From: an uncultured Eubacteriales bacterium
GTDB lineage: Bacteria > Bacillota > Clostridia > Christensenellales > CAG-314
Direction: 5' to 3'
DNA length: 64,000 nt
Assembly (NCBI GenBank): GCA_948938605.1
Contig: CARAIG010000073.1
Span: 1 to 64,000 of the forward strand
The notes beneath the pieces are model-generated. The model saw nothing but the letters and a program-made list of their open reading frames with translations. It did not search any database and had not been told where the DNA came from. Shown piece by piece: positions 26,079 through 35,589 of the stretch. A program made the position numbers and the translations under genes. Each line of letters starts with the position of its first letter. The stretch's first letter is position 1.

Positions 26079-26642
26079 ATGAGCAATATACAACAAGCGG
26101 CGTCTTTAAATGATAACGTCGCGCATATTAAGGAATTTTTACACAATGTACTGGTTAAAATGGACATTGTCAATTGCGAAGTCGAAGTAAGCGAAAACGG
26201 CGACAGCGTTATTATGAATATCGTCGGCGAAGACGCGCCTAATGCTATCGGCTACCGCGGCGAAACGCTTGACGCATTGCAATACTTGTGCAACTTGCTG
26301 CTGGACGCATCCGAAAGCGGCTTTAAACGCGTATCTTTGGATGCGGAAAACTATCGCGCTAAACGTGAAAAGATTTTGCAGCGTTTGGCAAGTAACATCG
26401 AACAAAAAGTTAAACGTACGGGCAAGGAAGTAAGTCTTGAACCTATGAATCCGTATGAAAGACGTATAATACACACCGCTTTGCAATCGAGTAAATACGT
26501 AACCACCCAAAGCGACGGACAAGGAACGCGCCGTCACGTTGTAATTACTCCCGTTAATCAAAGTAATATACTTAATGCACCCAATGCACCGCGTAAGACT
26601 TTGAATTTTGTATACCGCAGCGAAAAGAAAAAACGTCGCTAA
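26079..26642 (+). CDS. jag: KhpB/Jag RNA-binding protein without a Jag-N domain
   Basis: A 187-residue cytoplasmic RNA-binding protein. A KH-type domain has its nucleic acid loop GYRG at residues 58-61 (IGYRGETLDALQYL), and an R3H domain has NPYERRIIHTAL near 124-135. In streptococci and other Bacillota the homologue KhpB acts with KhpA in cell elongation and sRNA binding. The N-terminal Jag-N module of longer homologues is missing. It is the last gene of the rpmH operon. Confidence 0.92.
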   Translation: MSNIQQAASLNDNVAHIKEFLHNVLVKMDIVNCEVEVSENGDSVIMNIVGEDAPNAIGYRGETLDALQYLCNLLLDASESGFKRVSLDAENYRAKREKILQRLASNIEQKVKRTGKEVSLEPMNPYERRIIHTALQSSKYVTTQSDGQGTRRHVVITPVNQSNILNAPNAPRKTLNFVYRSEKKKRR

Positions 26643-26900
26643 GCCCGTATAAACTTCGCATACTGCGTTAAACGTCGGACGGTTGCTTCGGTCACGTATG
26701 TCTTTGTACGCTCCCGCACCACAATGATGCCAATTGCACACAATCTACGCTTGTGCGTAATTGCAGTTTGCTAGTCCCGCATTGTGCCCGTATAAAATCA
26801 CGTCTGCGTTGGATTACGTTTTGCCTAGGTCGTGTATGTCTACTACACTCCCGTCGGCAAATCCGCGCCCGCCTAGCATCTACCCCTTTCTACTGGCTTA
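26643..26900. repeat. 125-bp modular repeat, two units downstream of jag
   Basis: Starts with AAGCCCGTATAAAC and contains TACTGCGTTAAACG, CACGTATGTC and TGTACGCTCC, as in the module behind dnaA. A second, more diverged unit begins near 26787 (GCCCGTATAAA) and ends with CCTAGCATCT and TTTCTAC. Confidence 0.65.
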
Positions 26901-27415
26901 AGATTGGATACCAATGTCCTTAGCCGAGCAACGCAGTTGCGAACGCCACGAGCGAATGCGAGTATTGCGAGCGAAGCGAAGCAATCCGGAATTTAACTAA
27001 ACTCAACATTAATTACGTATTATAACCATTTCGATCAACTTTGTACTATGTCATGTCGAGCGTAGTTTCGCCAAAGGACGGAGAATGTTGCGAGACATCT
27101 AGACGAGTAATACGAGTCGCATTATATAAAAACCAACTATAAATAATCAATTACTCGTAGGTTGGGCAGAACCTTGCCCGCCGTAAAATTAAACTAAACG
27201 TAACCGCAATTACGCATTAAACTGCATTACGAATTGATAAAACAACATTGTCCTAATCGATTAAATACACAAATGAATGTAGCCCGCTATATCGATATAG
27301 CAGGGCTAATATTTTCCCAACTGCAAAAGTAATAAATGAGTTGCTTGTTATATTAACATAATTATCAGTTGCGGAATAATGTCCCAAAATATAAATTGTT
27401 CAAGGATGTAATTGT
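26901..27415. other. Gene-free stretch between jag and cotH
   Basis: No gene. Contains GGTTGGGCA-6-TGCCCGCC (27160-27182), shared with 9323-9344, and a long palindrome TAGCCCGCTATATC/GATATAGCAGGGCTA at 27280-27308 with a 1-nt bulge. Confidence 0.55.
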
Positions 27416-29119
27416 ATGAGAAAAATTGTAATAATTGTACTATTTGCTGTAATGCTTGTAGCATTAACCGCGTGTATTCCTGTTGCGCCGCCATCCGATA
27501 CCGACAGCGACGTCGTTATTACTTTTTCGACGGAACAAGGTGCATTTGCAAACGGTGAAACGTCAAAAAAAGTCAAATCCGACGTTAACGGTAAGGTAGC
27601 AATCAACGACGAACCGCGTTTGGACGGATATGCTTTTAGCGGTTGGTATAACGGACAGGATAAGTTCGATTCTTCCGCAAAGTATACAAAAAGTCAAACC
27701 TTTACCGCCAAGTATGTTTCGGGAGCGGAAAACGGCGTATACGAAGCGCTGTTTAGCGAAAGCGCACAAGTAAAGGTGGACATAAATATGTCCGACGCGC
27801 AGTGGAAAAAATTAAATCAAGACTATTTGGATTTTAGCGCAATCGGGGGCAAATCGCCCATATACCGTATGGCGGACAGTGTTACTATCGCCATAGACGA
27901 CGGAAACGGTTACTTGCACTACTACTACGAAGAAGTCGGCGTGCGTATGAAAGGTAACACTTCGCGTCACGCATTTTACGGTGACGACGGTTTTACAAGT
28001 ACGGTTCACTTTAAACTGTCCTTTAAGGAAACGTTTGACGACGTTGACGACGGCTATAAGCAAGACGAACTAAAAGTGTGGACGGATGATTCCAAACGCG
28101 ACGAACGTAAAGATAGGACGTTTGGCGGAATGGAAAAGATAGATTTAAAATACAACTCCACTGCCGACGAAACTTACGTTCGCGAGATGTACGCAATGAA
28201 GCTGTTCCGCGACAACGGCATATACGCACCGCACATTACATTGTGTGCTCTTACCGCATTGGAAAAGGACGCAACAACTAAAAACTTAGGAGTGTACCGC
28301 ATACACGAACCGATTGACGAAGTGTTTATTGCCCGTAATTTGGGCGAACAAAAAGTGGGCGATTTGTGGAAATGCACGTATTCGTCAAAAGGACCTGCCG
28401 ACTTAACCAACTACGACTTGGAAAACCGCGTCGGTGTTGAAGACGAACTTAAAAACAAGTTTTACAGTTACGACAAAAAGACAAACAAAAAGAAAGATAA
28501 AGTTACGGGTTTGCGAGACCTTTCCTCCATTAAAAACTTTATAACTGCAATTAACGGAAGTAACCCCGACTTCGAAAATCTGTTAGACATAAACTACTTT
28601 GCCAAGTTCGAAGCAATCAATTACATTTTGGGTAATCCCGATTGCATACGCAACAACTACAACAATTACTACTTGTATTTCCGCGCCGACGGCAAGGCGA
28701 TAATAATACCTTACGATTATGACAGATGTTTGGGTATTACAAAGGATTGGAACCCGACGGGTAGCGCAAATATGTATGTTACGCCTTATACGCGCACCGT
28801 TGCGGCAACCGGAGGCGGACAAAACAATCCGCTTTACGTAAAGCTTATAGACAAGGGCGCGCCCACAGATGACGGCTCGGCGCTTATGCGTTTCCGTCAA
28901 AATTTAATTACAATGTCCAATGCGCCAATGGTGACGGTTCAAGCGTTTAATGCGTACGCTAACGGCTTTAAAGACCGTTACTCGACATTTACCGCAAACG
29001 CAATAAGCGTAAACGGTTTGCAGTTCGGTGCGACCGACACAGGCAACGTTGCATACGCAACATACATTCAAACCAAGCTTAAAACGTTAAACGACAACAT
29101 CGACAACTACAATCCGTAA
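27416..29119 (+). CDS. CotH-type kinase lipoprotein with an InlB-B-like repeat
   Basis: A 567-residue exported protein. The lipobox LTAC places the anchor at Cys20. Residues about 34-100 form a Listeria-Bacteroides (InlB-B) type repeat ending in GYAFSGWYNGQ and FTAKY. The rest is a CotH kinase domain: VGVRMKGNTSR loop, FGGMEKIDLKYN, and the Asp-rich active site NNYYLYF...IIPYDYDRCLG. In spore formers CotH phosphorylates coat proteins; here the lipid anchor instead suggests a surface substrate. An AAGGATG site precedes the ATG. The next gene follows after 33 bp. Confidence 0.9.
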   Translation: MRKIVIIVLFAVMLVALTACIPVAPPSDTDSDVVITFSTEQGAFANGETSKKVKSDVNGKVAINDEPRLDGYAFSGWYNGQDKFDSSAKYTKSQTFTAKYVSGAENGVYEALFSESAQVKVDINMSDAQWKKLNQDYLDFSAIGGKSPIYRMADSVTIAIDDGNGYLHYYYEEVGVRMKGNTSRHAFYGDDGFTSTVHFKLSFKETFDDVDDGYKQDELKVWTDDSKRDERKDRTFGGMEKIDLKYNSTADETYVREMYAMKLFRDNGIYAPHITLCALTALEKDATTKNLGVYRIHEPIDEVFIARNLGEQKVGDLWKCTYSSKGPADLTNYDLENRVGVEDELKNKFYSYDKKTNKKKDKVTGLRDLSSIKNFITAINGSNPDFENLLDINYFAKFEAINYILGNPDCIRNNYNNYYLYFRADGKAIIIPYDYDRCLGITKDWNPTGSANMYVTPYTRTVAATGGGQNNPLYVKLIDKGAPTDDGSALMRFRQNLITMSNAPMVTVQAFNAYANGFKDRYSTFTANAISVNGLQFGATDTGNVAYATYIQTKLKTLNDNIDNYNP

Positions 29120-29152
29120 AATTACTGTAAAAAAAACAAAGGAGAATACATT

Positions 29153-29767
29153 GTGAACTATTTAGATGTAATATTGCCCGCGATAACAACAGTATTGATA
29201 GGCGTTTTGGTTCCTTTAATAATGGAGCGGATAACGGATTCGCAACAAAAAGCAGAGAAGAAAGCGTCTAAAACCAAATGTATCGGTTACAGTCGTTCGG
29301 ACAATATTGCAATGTCTGTTATGACGGGGTTCTCGGTATTGTTAGTTGCGGCGGCATTAGCGTGCATGATACTTTGTATAAAGTATCCCGAAAAATTTGA
29401 AGCAACGGCCAAAGAAATCTATATGTTTGCAGGGTTGTTTGTGTTGTGTTTTGCTTTTGCTATCTTTACAATTGTTTGGACGATATCGTTTACGCGTAAA
29501 ATTTGTTATAACGAAACGTATATAACGGATATTAGACCGTTTGCCCAAAAGAAAAAATATCTCTATTCGGATATTACAAGCGTAGGTAACAGTATTGTGA
29601 TGATGTATGGACCGTTCCCTACACGTAAAGGCAAGTTAACGATTTTCTTTGACGACAAATGCCTTAAAATACCTGCGCGAATGTTCGGTGTAAGCGAGTT
29701 TTTAGAAAACCTGCGCAAGCAACGCCCCGATTTGGAAATACCTTACTGTACGGTTGTCAATTCTTAA
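29153..29767 (+). CDS. Membrane protein with a C-terminal PH-like domain
   Basis: A 204-residue protein of unknown function. Hydrophobic segments lie at about residues 4-22, 53-77 and 87-110. The C-terminal 90 residues (CYNETYITDIRPFAQKKKY and the following beta strands to the end) resemble a small bacterial PH-like domain. The start is GTG at 29153, with AGGAG 9 nt upstream. It probably shares the cotH transcript. Confidence 0.75.
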   Translation: MNYLDVILPAITTVLIGVLVPLIMERITDSQQKAEKKASKTKCIGYSRSDNIAMSVMTGFSVLLVAAALACMILCIKYPEKFEATAKEIYMFAGLFVLCFAFAIFTIVWTISFTRKICYNETYITDIRPFAQKKKYLYSDITSVGNSIVMMYGPFPTRKGKLTIFFDDKCLKIPARMFGVSEFLENLRKQRPDLEIPYCTVVNS

Positions 29768-29824
29768 AAAATAATTAAACTTTTCCTTAGTTGCAAAAAA
29801 ACATTAGCGCATTTAAACAACTAT

Positions 29825-29863
29825 AAAAAGCGGATGAGATTGTAATAATCTCGTCCGCTTTTT
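29825..29863. terminator. Bidirectional terminator
   Basis: AAAAAGCGGATGAGATT against AATCTCGTCCGCTTTTT, a stem of about 17 bp with one mismatch; ends the cotH unit and perhaps the minus-strand accessory genes. Confidence 0.88.
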
Positions 29864-29971
29864 GTCTAATAAGCACTTGTATTAATAATTTAACAATCCA
29901 ACTTTGCCTTACTTTTTAATTGTAATTTGATTTATATAGTAAAAACGATTTCGATGTGTTTTACAAAAAAG

Positions 29972-30511
29972 TTAGCGGGAACACATTATTTTTCTGTGTG
30001 CTTTTAATTTTTTTAATGCCCATTCGTAGTGCGCTATTGTCGTTGAAATAAAATACTGTCCTAATGTGCTGCCGCCTACCCAAGGAAAAATGTTTTTATT
30101 GAATAATTGTTGTGTATCGTATTTTTGTATTAACGCCATTATGTCGTTATGCGATTGCTCTAAAAGCATCTTTGCTTCTTTAAGCGATATATTTTGCGCC
30201 CTTTCAAAAAATACAATATTCATATCGCCGTAATTTGCCCACGAAAACCCGTCCATTAAAAACTGTCGTTGATTTCCTTGTTCGTTTTCCGACACCCAAT
30301 GTAACATTAACTGTTGCCATTCGTACAAATGCATTAAGACGTCTCGTAAATTTTTGTCTCTTTTCCAATGAGCTTCGCTTTTGTTAAGAGTTGAAAAATC
30401 AAACTCGGTATTAAGTTCCTGTTCCGTCAATGACGAAATAAAGTCGAAAAGGTTATTATATCCCTTTGCGCTTTCTGTAATTAAGTCTTCTTTTGTTCTC
30501 GGTCTTGCCAT
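29972..30511 (-). CDS. ClbS/DfsB family four-helix bundle protein
   Basis: A 179-residue protein of the ClbS/DfsB group in the DinB-like superfamily. Signatures are the N-terminal MARPRTKEDLITESAKGYNNLFDFI, the WKRDKNLRDVLMHLYEWQQLMLHWV helix and YFISTTIAHYEWALKKLKAH near the C-terminus. ClbS hydrolyses the cyclopropane of colibactin as self-protection, but most members of the family have no proven function. A GGAGA site precedes the ATG. It is the last of a run of minus-strand genes. Confidence 0.88.
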   Translation of the reverse strand: MARPRTKEDLITESAKGYNNLFDFISSLTEQELNTEFDFSTLNKSEAHWKRDKNLRDVLMHLYEWQQLMLHWVSENEQGNQRQFLMDGFSWANYGDMNIVFFERAQNISLKEAKMLLEQSHNDIMALIQKYDTQQLFNKNIFPWVGGSTLGQYFISTTIAHYEWALKKLKAHRKIMCSR

Positions 30512-30533
30512 TGTCTTTCTCCTAAATTGAAAT

Positions 30534-31016
30534 TTATTTGTTTATTGTTTCGATGATACAACCGTTGCGCTTGTAATAATCTAGCATTTCGGGCAGTTTT
30601 GTTTTGTCGTAACTTGTAATACAATCCGAAAGGACGTGTACAATATAGCCGTTTTTCGCCATATTGTAGCAAGTGGATTTTACGCAAGCAACGGCGTCTG
30701 CTCCCGCGATGTAAAATTCTTCAATTCCGTTTTTGTTAATAAAATCGGTAAAGGCTTCGCTTGTTAATGCGTTACCTTTGCTTTTAACAAATATATTGTC
30801 GGAAACGATTTTCATATCGGGGACTAATTCCGCACCGCGAGTATCGGGTTTGAATGTTCGGGTCCCTTCCGATAAGTTATTGTGCTTAATATAGACGACG
30901 TGTATATTGTTTTCAACTGCCCGCTCGATAGCGTCATTTATATTGCCGATAATTTCTTTGTAGTTTTTAGTGATGTCGTTTTGAATATCTATAACGACTA
31001 ATGCTTTGTTTTTCAT
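30534..31016 (-). CDS. Isochorismatase-like cysteine hydrolase
   Basis: A 160-residue member of the isochorismatase superfamily. The triad is visible: Asp in VVIDIQND, Lys in VKSKGNALTSEAF and Cys in AGADAVACVKSTC. Such proteins hydrolyse nicotinamide or related amides, but the substrate cannot be read from sequence. ATG 31016 has GGAG with 7-nt spacing; an in-frame TTG 6 nt upstream is less likely. It ends 22 bp before the ClbS-like gene starts. Confidence 0.87.
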   Translation of the reverse strand: MKNKALVVIDIQNDITKNYKEIIGNINDAIERAVENNIHVVYIKHNNLSEGTRTFKPDTRGAELVPDMKIVSDNIFVKSKGNALTSEAFTDFINKNGIEEFYIAGADAVACVKSTCYNMAKNGYIVHVLSDCITSYDKTKLPEMLDYYKRNGCIIETINK

Positions 31017-31042
31017 TAGCAAACTCCTGGTTAATTTTTAAA

Positions 31043-31729
31043 TTAATTTGCTTTTGTATTGTCGTCTTTCGATTCGTTTAAAACTATCGGAGCAATGTCG
31101 AATTTTTCCGCGTCGCTTTTGGGTATGTATAACCATTGTTCGGGGCCCGTATCGCGCATTAGAGTATTGCAATGTTTAAACTTTGTAACGTACATCAACG
31201 TCCAATGAAGATCGCCCACGCAACCGCCCAAATGTATAGCGAAAACTGCTCCTGCAAGTATTCCGTAAAGCGGGGATACAAACCATAAGCCTACTGTTAG
31301 TCCAGCAAAAATTAACGTGAATACGACAAACGGCATTATAAGCGCAGCGATAGACGCTTTTTTACGAACATAAATGTTCGGCACTCCGCAAAAGGCAACG
31401 GTAAGCGTTAGTCCGAACGTAAGTTTACCACCCGTAAAACATTTGTACGTTATGCCGTGCGTAAGCTCGTGCAGGACAGTGTACAAAAACAACGTAGCAG
31501 CCGTAACTAATATTGCGATCATGCCGTTACCGTAGTTATGTTCGTCTAAAAAATTGTAACCGCTACACTCGACTGCAATAACAAAAAGTATAGGCAGTAT
31601 CACGATTAGCGGAACAAAAGACAACAACGTGTAAATTGCAATTTGCTTTTTGTCGCTTTTGGCGTCGACGTGTTTTACAAGCACGTAATCTTCGGGGATT
31701 GAATTTTCGTAGTGTTTAGTTTTGTCCAT
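31043..31729 (-). CDS. DUF3267 putative membrane zinc metalloprotease
   Basis: A 228-residue membrane protein with hydrophobic segments at about residues 30-52, 68-84, 128-150 and 153-170. A zincin motif HELTH (residues 87-91) sits in the second membrane segment, TVLHELTHGITYK, as in the DUF3267 family, which resembles site-2-type intramembrane proteases. No proteolysis has been shown for this protein. An AAGGAGC site precedes the ATG. It is 27 bp upstream of the cysteine hydrolase start, so the three genes 29972-31729 are probably one transcript. Confidence 0.85.
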   Translation of the reverse strand: MDKTKHYENSIPEDYVLVKHVDAKSDKKQIAIYTLLSFVPLIVILPILFVIAVECSGYNFLDEHNYGNGMIAILVTAATLFLYTVLHELTHGITYKCFTGGKLTFGLTLTVAFCGVPNIYVRKKASIAALIMPFVVFTLIFAGLTVGLWFVSPLYGILAGAVFAIHLGGCVGDLHWTLMYVTKFKHCNTLMRDTGPEQWLYIPKSDAEKFDIAPIVLNESKDDNTKAN

Positions 31730-31849
31730 TGTTTTGCTCCTTAAAGTTTTGTCGGGTTATTTGTAAAACCGTTTGACTTTATAATAACATATGTAATTAA
31801 GTTTAACTGCACTTAACTACGACTAACTACGTTTAACAAGCGTTATTAG

Positions 31850-31908
31850 ATCGTATCACGCAACAAAGTAATTGTTTGTTTAAAATTATATTCGTGTACG
31901 ATAATATA
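31850..31908. repeat. Repeat related to the mscL upstream region, copy 2
   Basis: ATCGTATCACGCAACAAAG then TAATTGTTTGTT and ATATTCGTGTACGATA; over 85 percent like 16451-16508 by eye. No plus-strand gene follows. Confidence 0.65.
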
Positions 31909-31932
31909 TAATTTGTTTTAATTAATTACAAA

Positions 31933-32463
31933 CTAGTTTTGCATTATTTTGTTTATTAATGTATCTGTTTCGGGGTAGTCTTTGTCAATCAAAAAGTAGT
32001 TGCACGAATGCTCTTTGCAACCTTGAAAAACCGCTTTATTGTCTTTAATCAAGTCTTCCTTCGTAGGCGGTTGCCCCACTCGGTTTTCGATGCAATTAGC
32101 ATAAGCGGATATATCTAGATAATGGCTTTCAATATAGTTTTCGCTCATTACAATAAAAAGGCACTTTATGTTTTTTAAATAGCCGTCGTCAAAATATTTA
32201 TTCCAGTCAAAAGGAATATAGCAACCTTCTATTACAAGGTTTTGTTCGTTTTCGATTGCTGTTTTAATTATCTCTTTTACGATATCCCACAAGTAAGCCA
32301 ACAAAAGTTCGTCGTCGTAAACAGTTAATTTTGTTTGACCGCTGCGGATAAGCCCCATTTTTAAATGGTCGATAGATAAATAAGGATATTTATACTTTTT
32401 TAATATTTCTTGCGCCAATGCTGTTTTCCCTGTATGGGAAGCGCCTGATAATAGAATAACCAT
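31933..32463 (-). CDS. P-loop nucleotide-binding protein, adenylate-kinase-like
   Basis: A 176-residue P-loop protein with Walker A GASHTGKT at residues 6-13, a DHLKMGLI stretch as in small-molecule kinases, and an acidic strand VIEGCYIP that could be the Walker B region. The fold suggests a kinase of a small substrate, which I cannot name. The start has no Shine-Dalgarno motif and is directly preceded by AATTTAAAATT. Codon use is a little more AT-rich than the housekeeping genes, consistent with accessory DNA. Confidence 0.75.
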   Translation of the reverse strand: MVILLSGASHTGKTALAQEILKKYKYPYLSIDHLKMGLIRSGQTKLTVYDDELLLAYLWDIVKEIIKTAIENEQNLVIEGCYIPFDWNKYFDDGYLKNIKCLFIVMSENYIESHYLDISAYANCIENRVGQPPTKEDLIKDNKAVFQGCKEHSCNYFLIDKDYPETDTLINKIMQN

Positions 32464-32766
32464 AATTTTAAATTGCGACCTTGACGGTTGTTATATTGTT
32501 TAATTTTTATTTTGAGTTGTGTTACTATTGCTTGACGGCTGTTTGTAGCAACTAAATTTAGTTTTACAAATGAACGGTACGGCTTTGTTTGACATAGTCG
32601 CTTTACTTGCATATAAACTGCCAAGTGGTTAAAATAGACGTTTAAACAGAATTTTTGTGTTTAAATGAGTTGACGTCCGTTAGAATGCGGGCAGTAAAGA
32701 CGTTTGTTGATATTGATACCTGTTATCCGTATGGCGACAAAACAGCGAATTGCCTGTTTAAAATTT
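32464..32766. other. Gap downstream of rsmG
   Basis: No gene; holds a repeat copy at 32625-32680. Confidence 0.4.
32625..32680. repeat. GGTTAAAATAGCCGTTTA repeat, copy 4
   Basis: AGTGGTTAAAATAGACGTTT, then AAACAGAATTTTTGTG and GTCCGTTAGAATG. Confidence 0.65.
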
Positions 32767-33447
32767 TTATAACGGTTGTTTGCGGGGCTTGTTTTGTCCG
32801 CGTGGATACTTTGCAGGCGTGTGTGCCGTTTTGCGGAATACCAACAAACAACGGTTACTGCTGTCGGGCAAAACGAACTTGTAATCTTTTTCGAATTGCA
32901 GTCCTAGCAGTTTGCAAGCGTTGGCGGATGTTTCCAGTTCGCTTTCGTCCGTTTTGTAGGCAAGGACGATTCCACCTACTTTTACTATTTGCGCTACGTA
33001 TTCCAACAATATGGGCAAAGGGGCGACTGCGCGCGCGGTTGCAACGTCAAACTGCTCGCTGTGCGTTTTTGCAAAGTCTTCGGCACGGTCGTGGTAAAAG
33101 GTTGCTTCGATTTGTAATTTGTCGCACAACGTTTTTGTAAAGTTTATGCGTTTTTCCAAACTGTCCACAAGGGTGACGTTTATGTCCGGACGGGCAATTT
33201 TAAGGGGCAGTGACGGAAAACCTGCGCCGCTGCCTACGTCGCACAGAGTTGCGTTTTGCGCTACTGCGACGCTGCCCAAAACGCTGTCGGCAAAGTGTTT
33301 GATGTACACATCGTTCTGCTCGGTTATAGCGGTTAAATTGTATTTGGAATTTTCTTCAAGCAAAAAATCGCAGTAAGTTTTAAACTGCGTTAACATTGTG
33401 TCTTTAAGGGCTATGCCCGTTTGTTCGCGTAAGTAATTTGTAATCAT
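32767..33447 (-). CDS. rsmG: 16S rRNA (guanine-527-N7)-methyltransferase
   Basis: A 226-residue RsmG (GidB) methyltransferase, which makes m7G527 in 16S rRNA; loss gives low-level streptomycin resistance in several bacteria. The SAM-binding motif is DVGSGAGFPSLPL near residues 70-82, preceded by KYNLTAITEQNDVYIKHFADSV, which is typical. A basic tail follows (RGQNKPRKQPL). No Shine-Dalgarno motif lies upstream of the ATG. It follows mnmG after 288 bp that contain a palindromic repeat. Confidence 0.94.
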   Translation of the reverse strand: MITNYLREQTGIALKDTMLTQFKTYCDFLLEENSKYNLTAITEQNDVYIKHFADSVLGSVAVAQNATLCDVGSGAGFPSLPLKIARPDINVTLVDSLEKRINFTKTLCDKLQIEATFYHDRAEDFAKTHSEQFDVATARAVAPLPILLEYVAQIVKVGGIVLAYKTDESELETSANACKLLGLQFEKDYKFVLPDSSNRCLLVFRKTAHTPAKYPRGQNKPRKQPL

Positions 33448-33651
33448 TTTTTTATATTATGTGAAATATTTTAACCGTATTTATTTGTTGTACTTGTTAT
33501 TCGGTGTTTTTGTATTTTTTGATATTTTTTTATGACGTGACGGAGCTCGGACAAATGCCGCAAAAAAACGCAGTTTAGCGAACCGTATCGCGCAACTTTA
33601 CAAAATACAATTTTTTGCGACTAATATTTATGTAATTACAACACAATAAGT

Positions 33652-33691
33652 TGTGTACAAGTAAAGTCGTTTAAAGGCTTAACTTGTGCAT
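33652..33691. repeat. GTACAAGT palindromic repeat, copy 6
   Basis: GTGTACAAGT (33653-33662) and AACTTGTGCA (33681-33690) around TCGTTTAAAG; sits between mnmG and rsmG. Confidence 0.65.
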
Positions 33692-33735
33692 ATTTCTTTG
33701 TTGCAATGCGTTGTTAATAGGGTGCAAAACAAATT

Positions 33736-35589
33736 TTAATGTGAGCCTTTTTGCGCCAAGTACACAATAAGTATTTGCACGTCGGCGGGGGACACCCCCG
33801 ATATACGTCCTGCTTGTCCCAAGTTTTGCGGACGTATTTTGTTTAACTTTTGTCGCGCTTCTATACGCAAGCCGTCTATCGTCATATAGTCTATGTCGTT
33901 TGGCAAAGGCTTGTTTTCAAGTTTGTTTGCTTGGGCTATTGCTTCCTTTTCCTTTTGAATATATCCGCGGTACTTGCATTCCACTTCGATTTCGTACAAG
34001 GCTTCGTCGGATACGTCTTTAAAAAATCCCAGCTGTTGCAAGTCTTTCGCTGTTATGTTACTGCGACGCAGCATTTCGTCGACAGTGAGTCCCGCGTTAT
34101 TTATTGCTTCGCCCTTTGCTTCGAACAACGGCGCATATATCTTGGGCGACACTATTTTGTTAAGTTCCTTTGATGCATTTTGCAGTTGTTCCTTTTTTGC
34201 AATAAAACGTTGATAGCGTTCGTTGGATACTAGCCCTATTTCCCGCCCCAGTTCGGTTAGGCGCAAGTCGGCGTTGTCCTGGCGTAAAATCAAACGGTAT
34301 TCGGCGCGGCTTGTCATCATACGGTACGGTTCGATTGTTTCCTTAGTGGTAATGTCGTCAATTAGCACGCCTATGTAGCTGTTGTCTCGGCGCAAAGTAA
34401 ACGGCTCCTTGTTGTGTACGTACCGTTCGGCATTGATACCCGCAATTATGCCTTGTCCGCCCGCTTCTTCGTAACCGCTGGTGCCGTTTATTTGTCCTGC
34501 AAAAAACATTCCTTTTATTTTTTTAGACATTAAGCTTGCGGTAAGTTCGGTTGCGTCAATGCAGTCGTATTCGATTGCGTAAGCGTCGCGCATAATTTCG
34601 ACGGTTTCGAGCCCTTCAATGCTGTGGTAAATTTGTTCTTGCACGCTTGCGGGCATACTGGACGACGCCCCTTGAACGTAAAACTCGCAAGTATCTTCCG
34701 CTTCGGGCTCTAAAAATATTTGGTGGCGTTCCTTATCGGCAAAGCGCACTACCTTGTCTTCGATGCTGGGGCAGTATCTGGGACCAACCCCGTCGATAGT
34801 GCCGTTGTATATGGGCGCCAAATGCTTGTTGGCAAGGATAATTTCCTTTGTTTTGGGCGTGGAATATGTAAGGTAACAACTGCGCTTTGTGGCAGGTATA
34901 CTTTGCGTAAGGTAGGAAAACGGCAAAACGTCGCTTTCGCCTACTTGTTCGACCGTTTTGTCCAAATCGATAGACTTCATACGTACGCGGGCGGGGGTTC
35001 CCGTTTTAAAACGGCGTAATGTAAAGCCTAATTCCCTTAAACTGTCGGATAAGTGCGATGCGTTTGCAAATCCGTTGGGACCGCTGTCTTTTACGCATTT
35101 GCCCACAATCGTTTTTGATTTTAAATATACTCCGCAAGCCAATACTACCGCTTTGCAAGTGTATGTTAAATCTACGGCGGTTGTGACGGCGAATTCCCCG
35201 TTGGGCGTAACGTCTATTTTGACAGCTTCCCCTTGACGCAAAAATAAGTTTGGAGTGCTTTCGATTGTCTGCTTCATTGTAGAATGATATACGTTTTTGT
35301 CTACTTGCGCGCGCGGTGAATAGACAGCGGGACCTTTGCCCCTGTTTAGCATACGCATTTGAAGCAGGCTGTTGTCGGCATTGATAGCCATTTGTCCGCC
35401 GAGCGCGTCAATTTCCTTTACGATTTGCCCTTTTGCCGTTCCCCCGATACTGGGGTTGCAAGCAAGGAAAGCAACCGTATCTAAATTTGTTGCAAGCAGC
35501 AACGTGGAGCAACCTAAGCGTGCGGAAGCCAAGCCCGCTTCGCAACCGGCGTGTCCTGCCCCTATTACGATTACGTCAAAAGTTTTCAC
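33736..35589 (-). CDS. mnmG: tRNA uridine-5-carboxymethylaminomethyl enzyme MnmG
   Basis: A 617-residue FAD protein that with MnmE modifies the wobble uridine (cmnm5U34) of certain tRNAs. Signatures are the N-terminal FAD motif VIVIGAGHAGCEAG, the Cys-rich CNPSIGGTAKG, the conserved GPRYCPSIEDK and the C-terminal ISGVSPADVQILIVYL. The start is GTG at 35589 with AAGGA upstream; it gives the family start (V/M)KTFDVIVIGAG, and the extra upstream frame is not coding. It lies in the operon order mnmE-mnmG-rsmG. Confidence 0.97.
   Translation of the reverse strand: MKTFDVIVIGAGHAGCEAGLASARLGCSTLLLATNLDTVAFLACNPSIGGTAKGQIVKEIDALGGQMAINADNSLLQMRMLNRGKGPAVYSPRAQVDKNVYHSTMKQTIESTPNLFLRQGEAVKIDVTPNGEFAVTTAVDLTYTCKAVVLACGVYLKSKTIVGKCVKDSGPNGFANASHLSDSLRELGFTLRRFKTGTPARVRMKSIDLDKTVEQVGESDVLPFSYLTQSIPATKRSCYLTYSTPKTKEIILANKHLAPIYNGTIDGVGPRYCPSIEDKVVRFADKERHQIFLEPEAEDTCEFYVQGASSSMPASVQEQIYHSIEGLETVEIMRDAYAIEYDCIDATELTASLMSKKIKGMFFAGQINGTSGYEEAGGQGIIAGINAERYVHNKEPFTLRRDNSYIGVLIDDITTKETIEPYRMMTSRAEYRLILRQDNADLRLTELGREIGLVSNERYQRFIAKKEQLQNASKELNKIVSPKIYAPLFEAKGEAINNAGLTVDEMLRRSNITAKDLQQLGFFKDVSDEALYEIEVECKYRGYIQKEKEAIAQANKLENKPLPNDIDYMTIDGLRIEARQKLNKIRPQNLGQAGRISGVSPADVQILIVYLAQKGSH

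Noticed and set aside
32655..33140. 161-codon open frame over rsmG
   Set aside because: Overlaps the well-supported rsmG on the other strand and has no ribosome-binding site.
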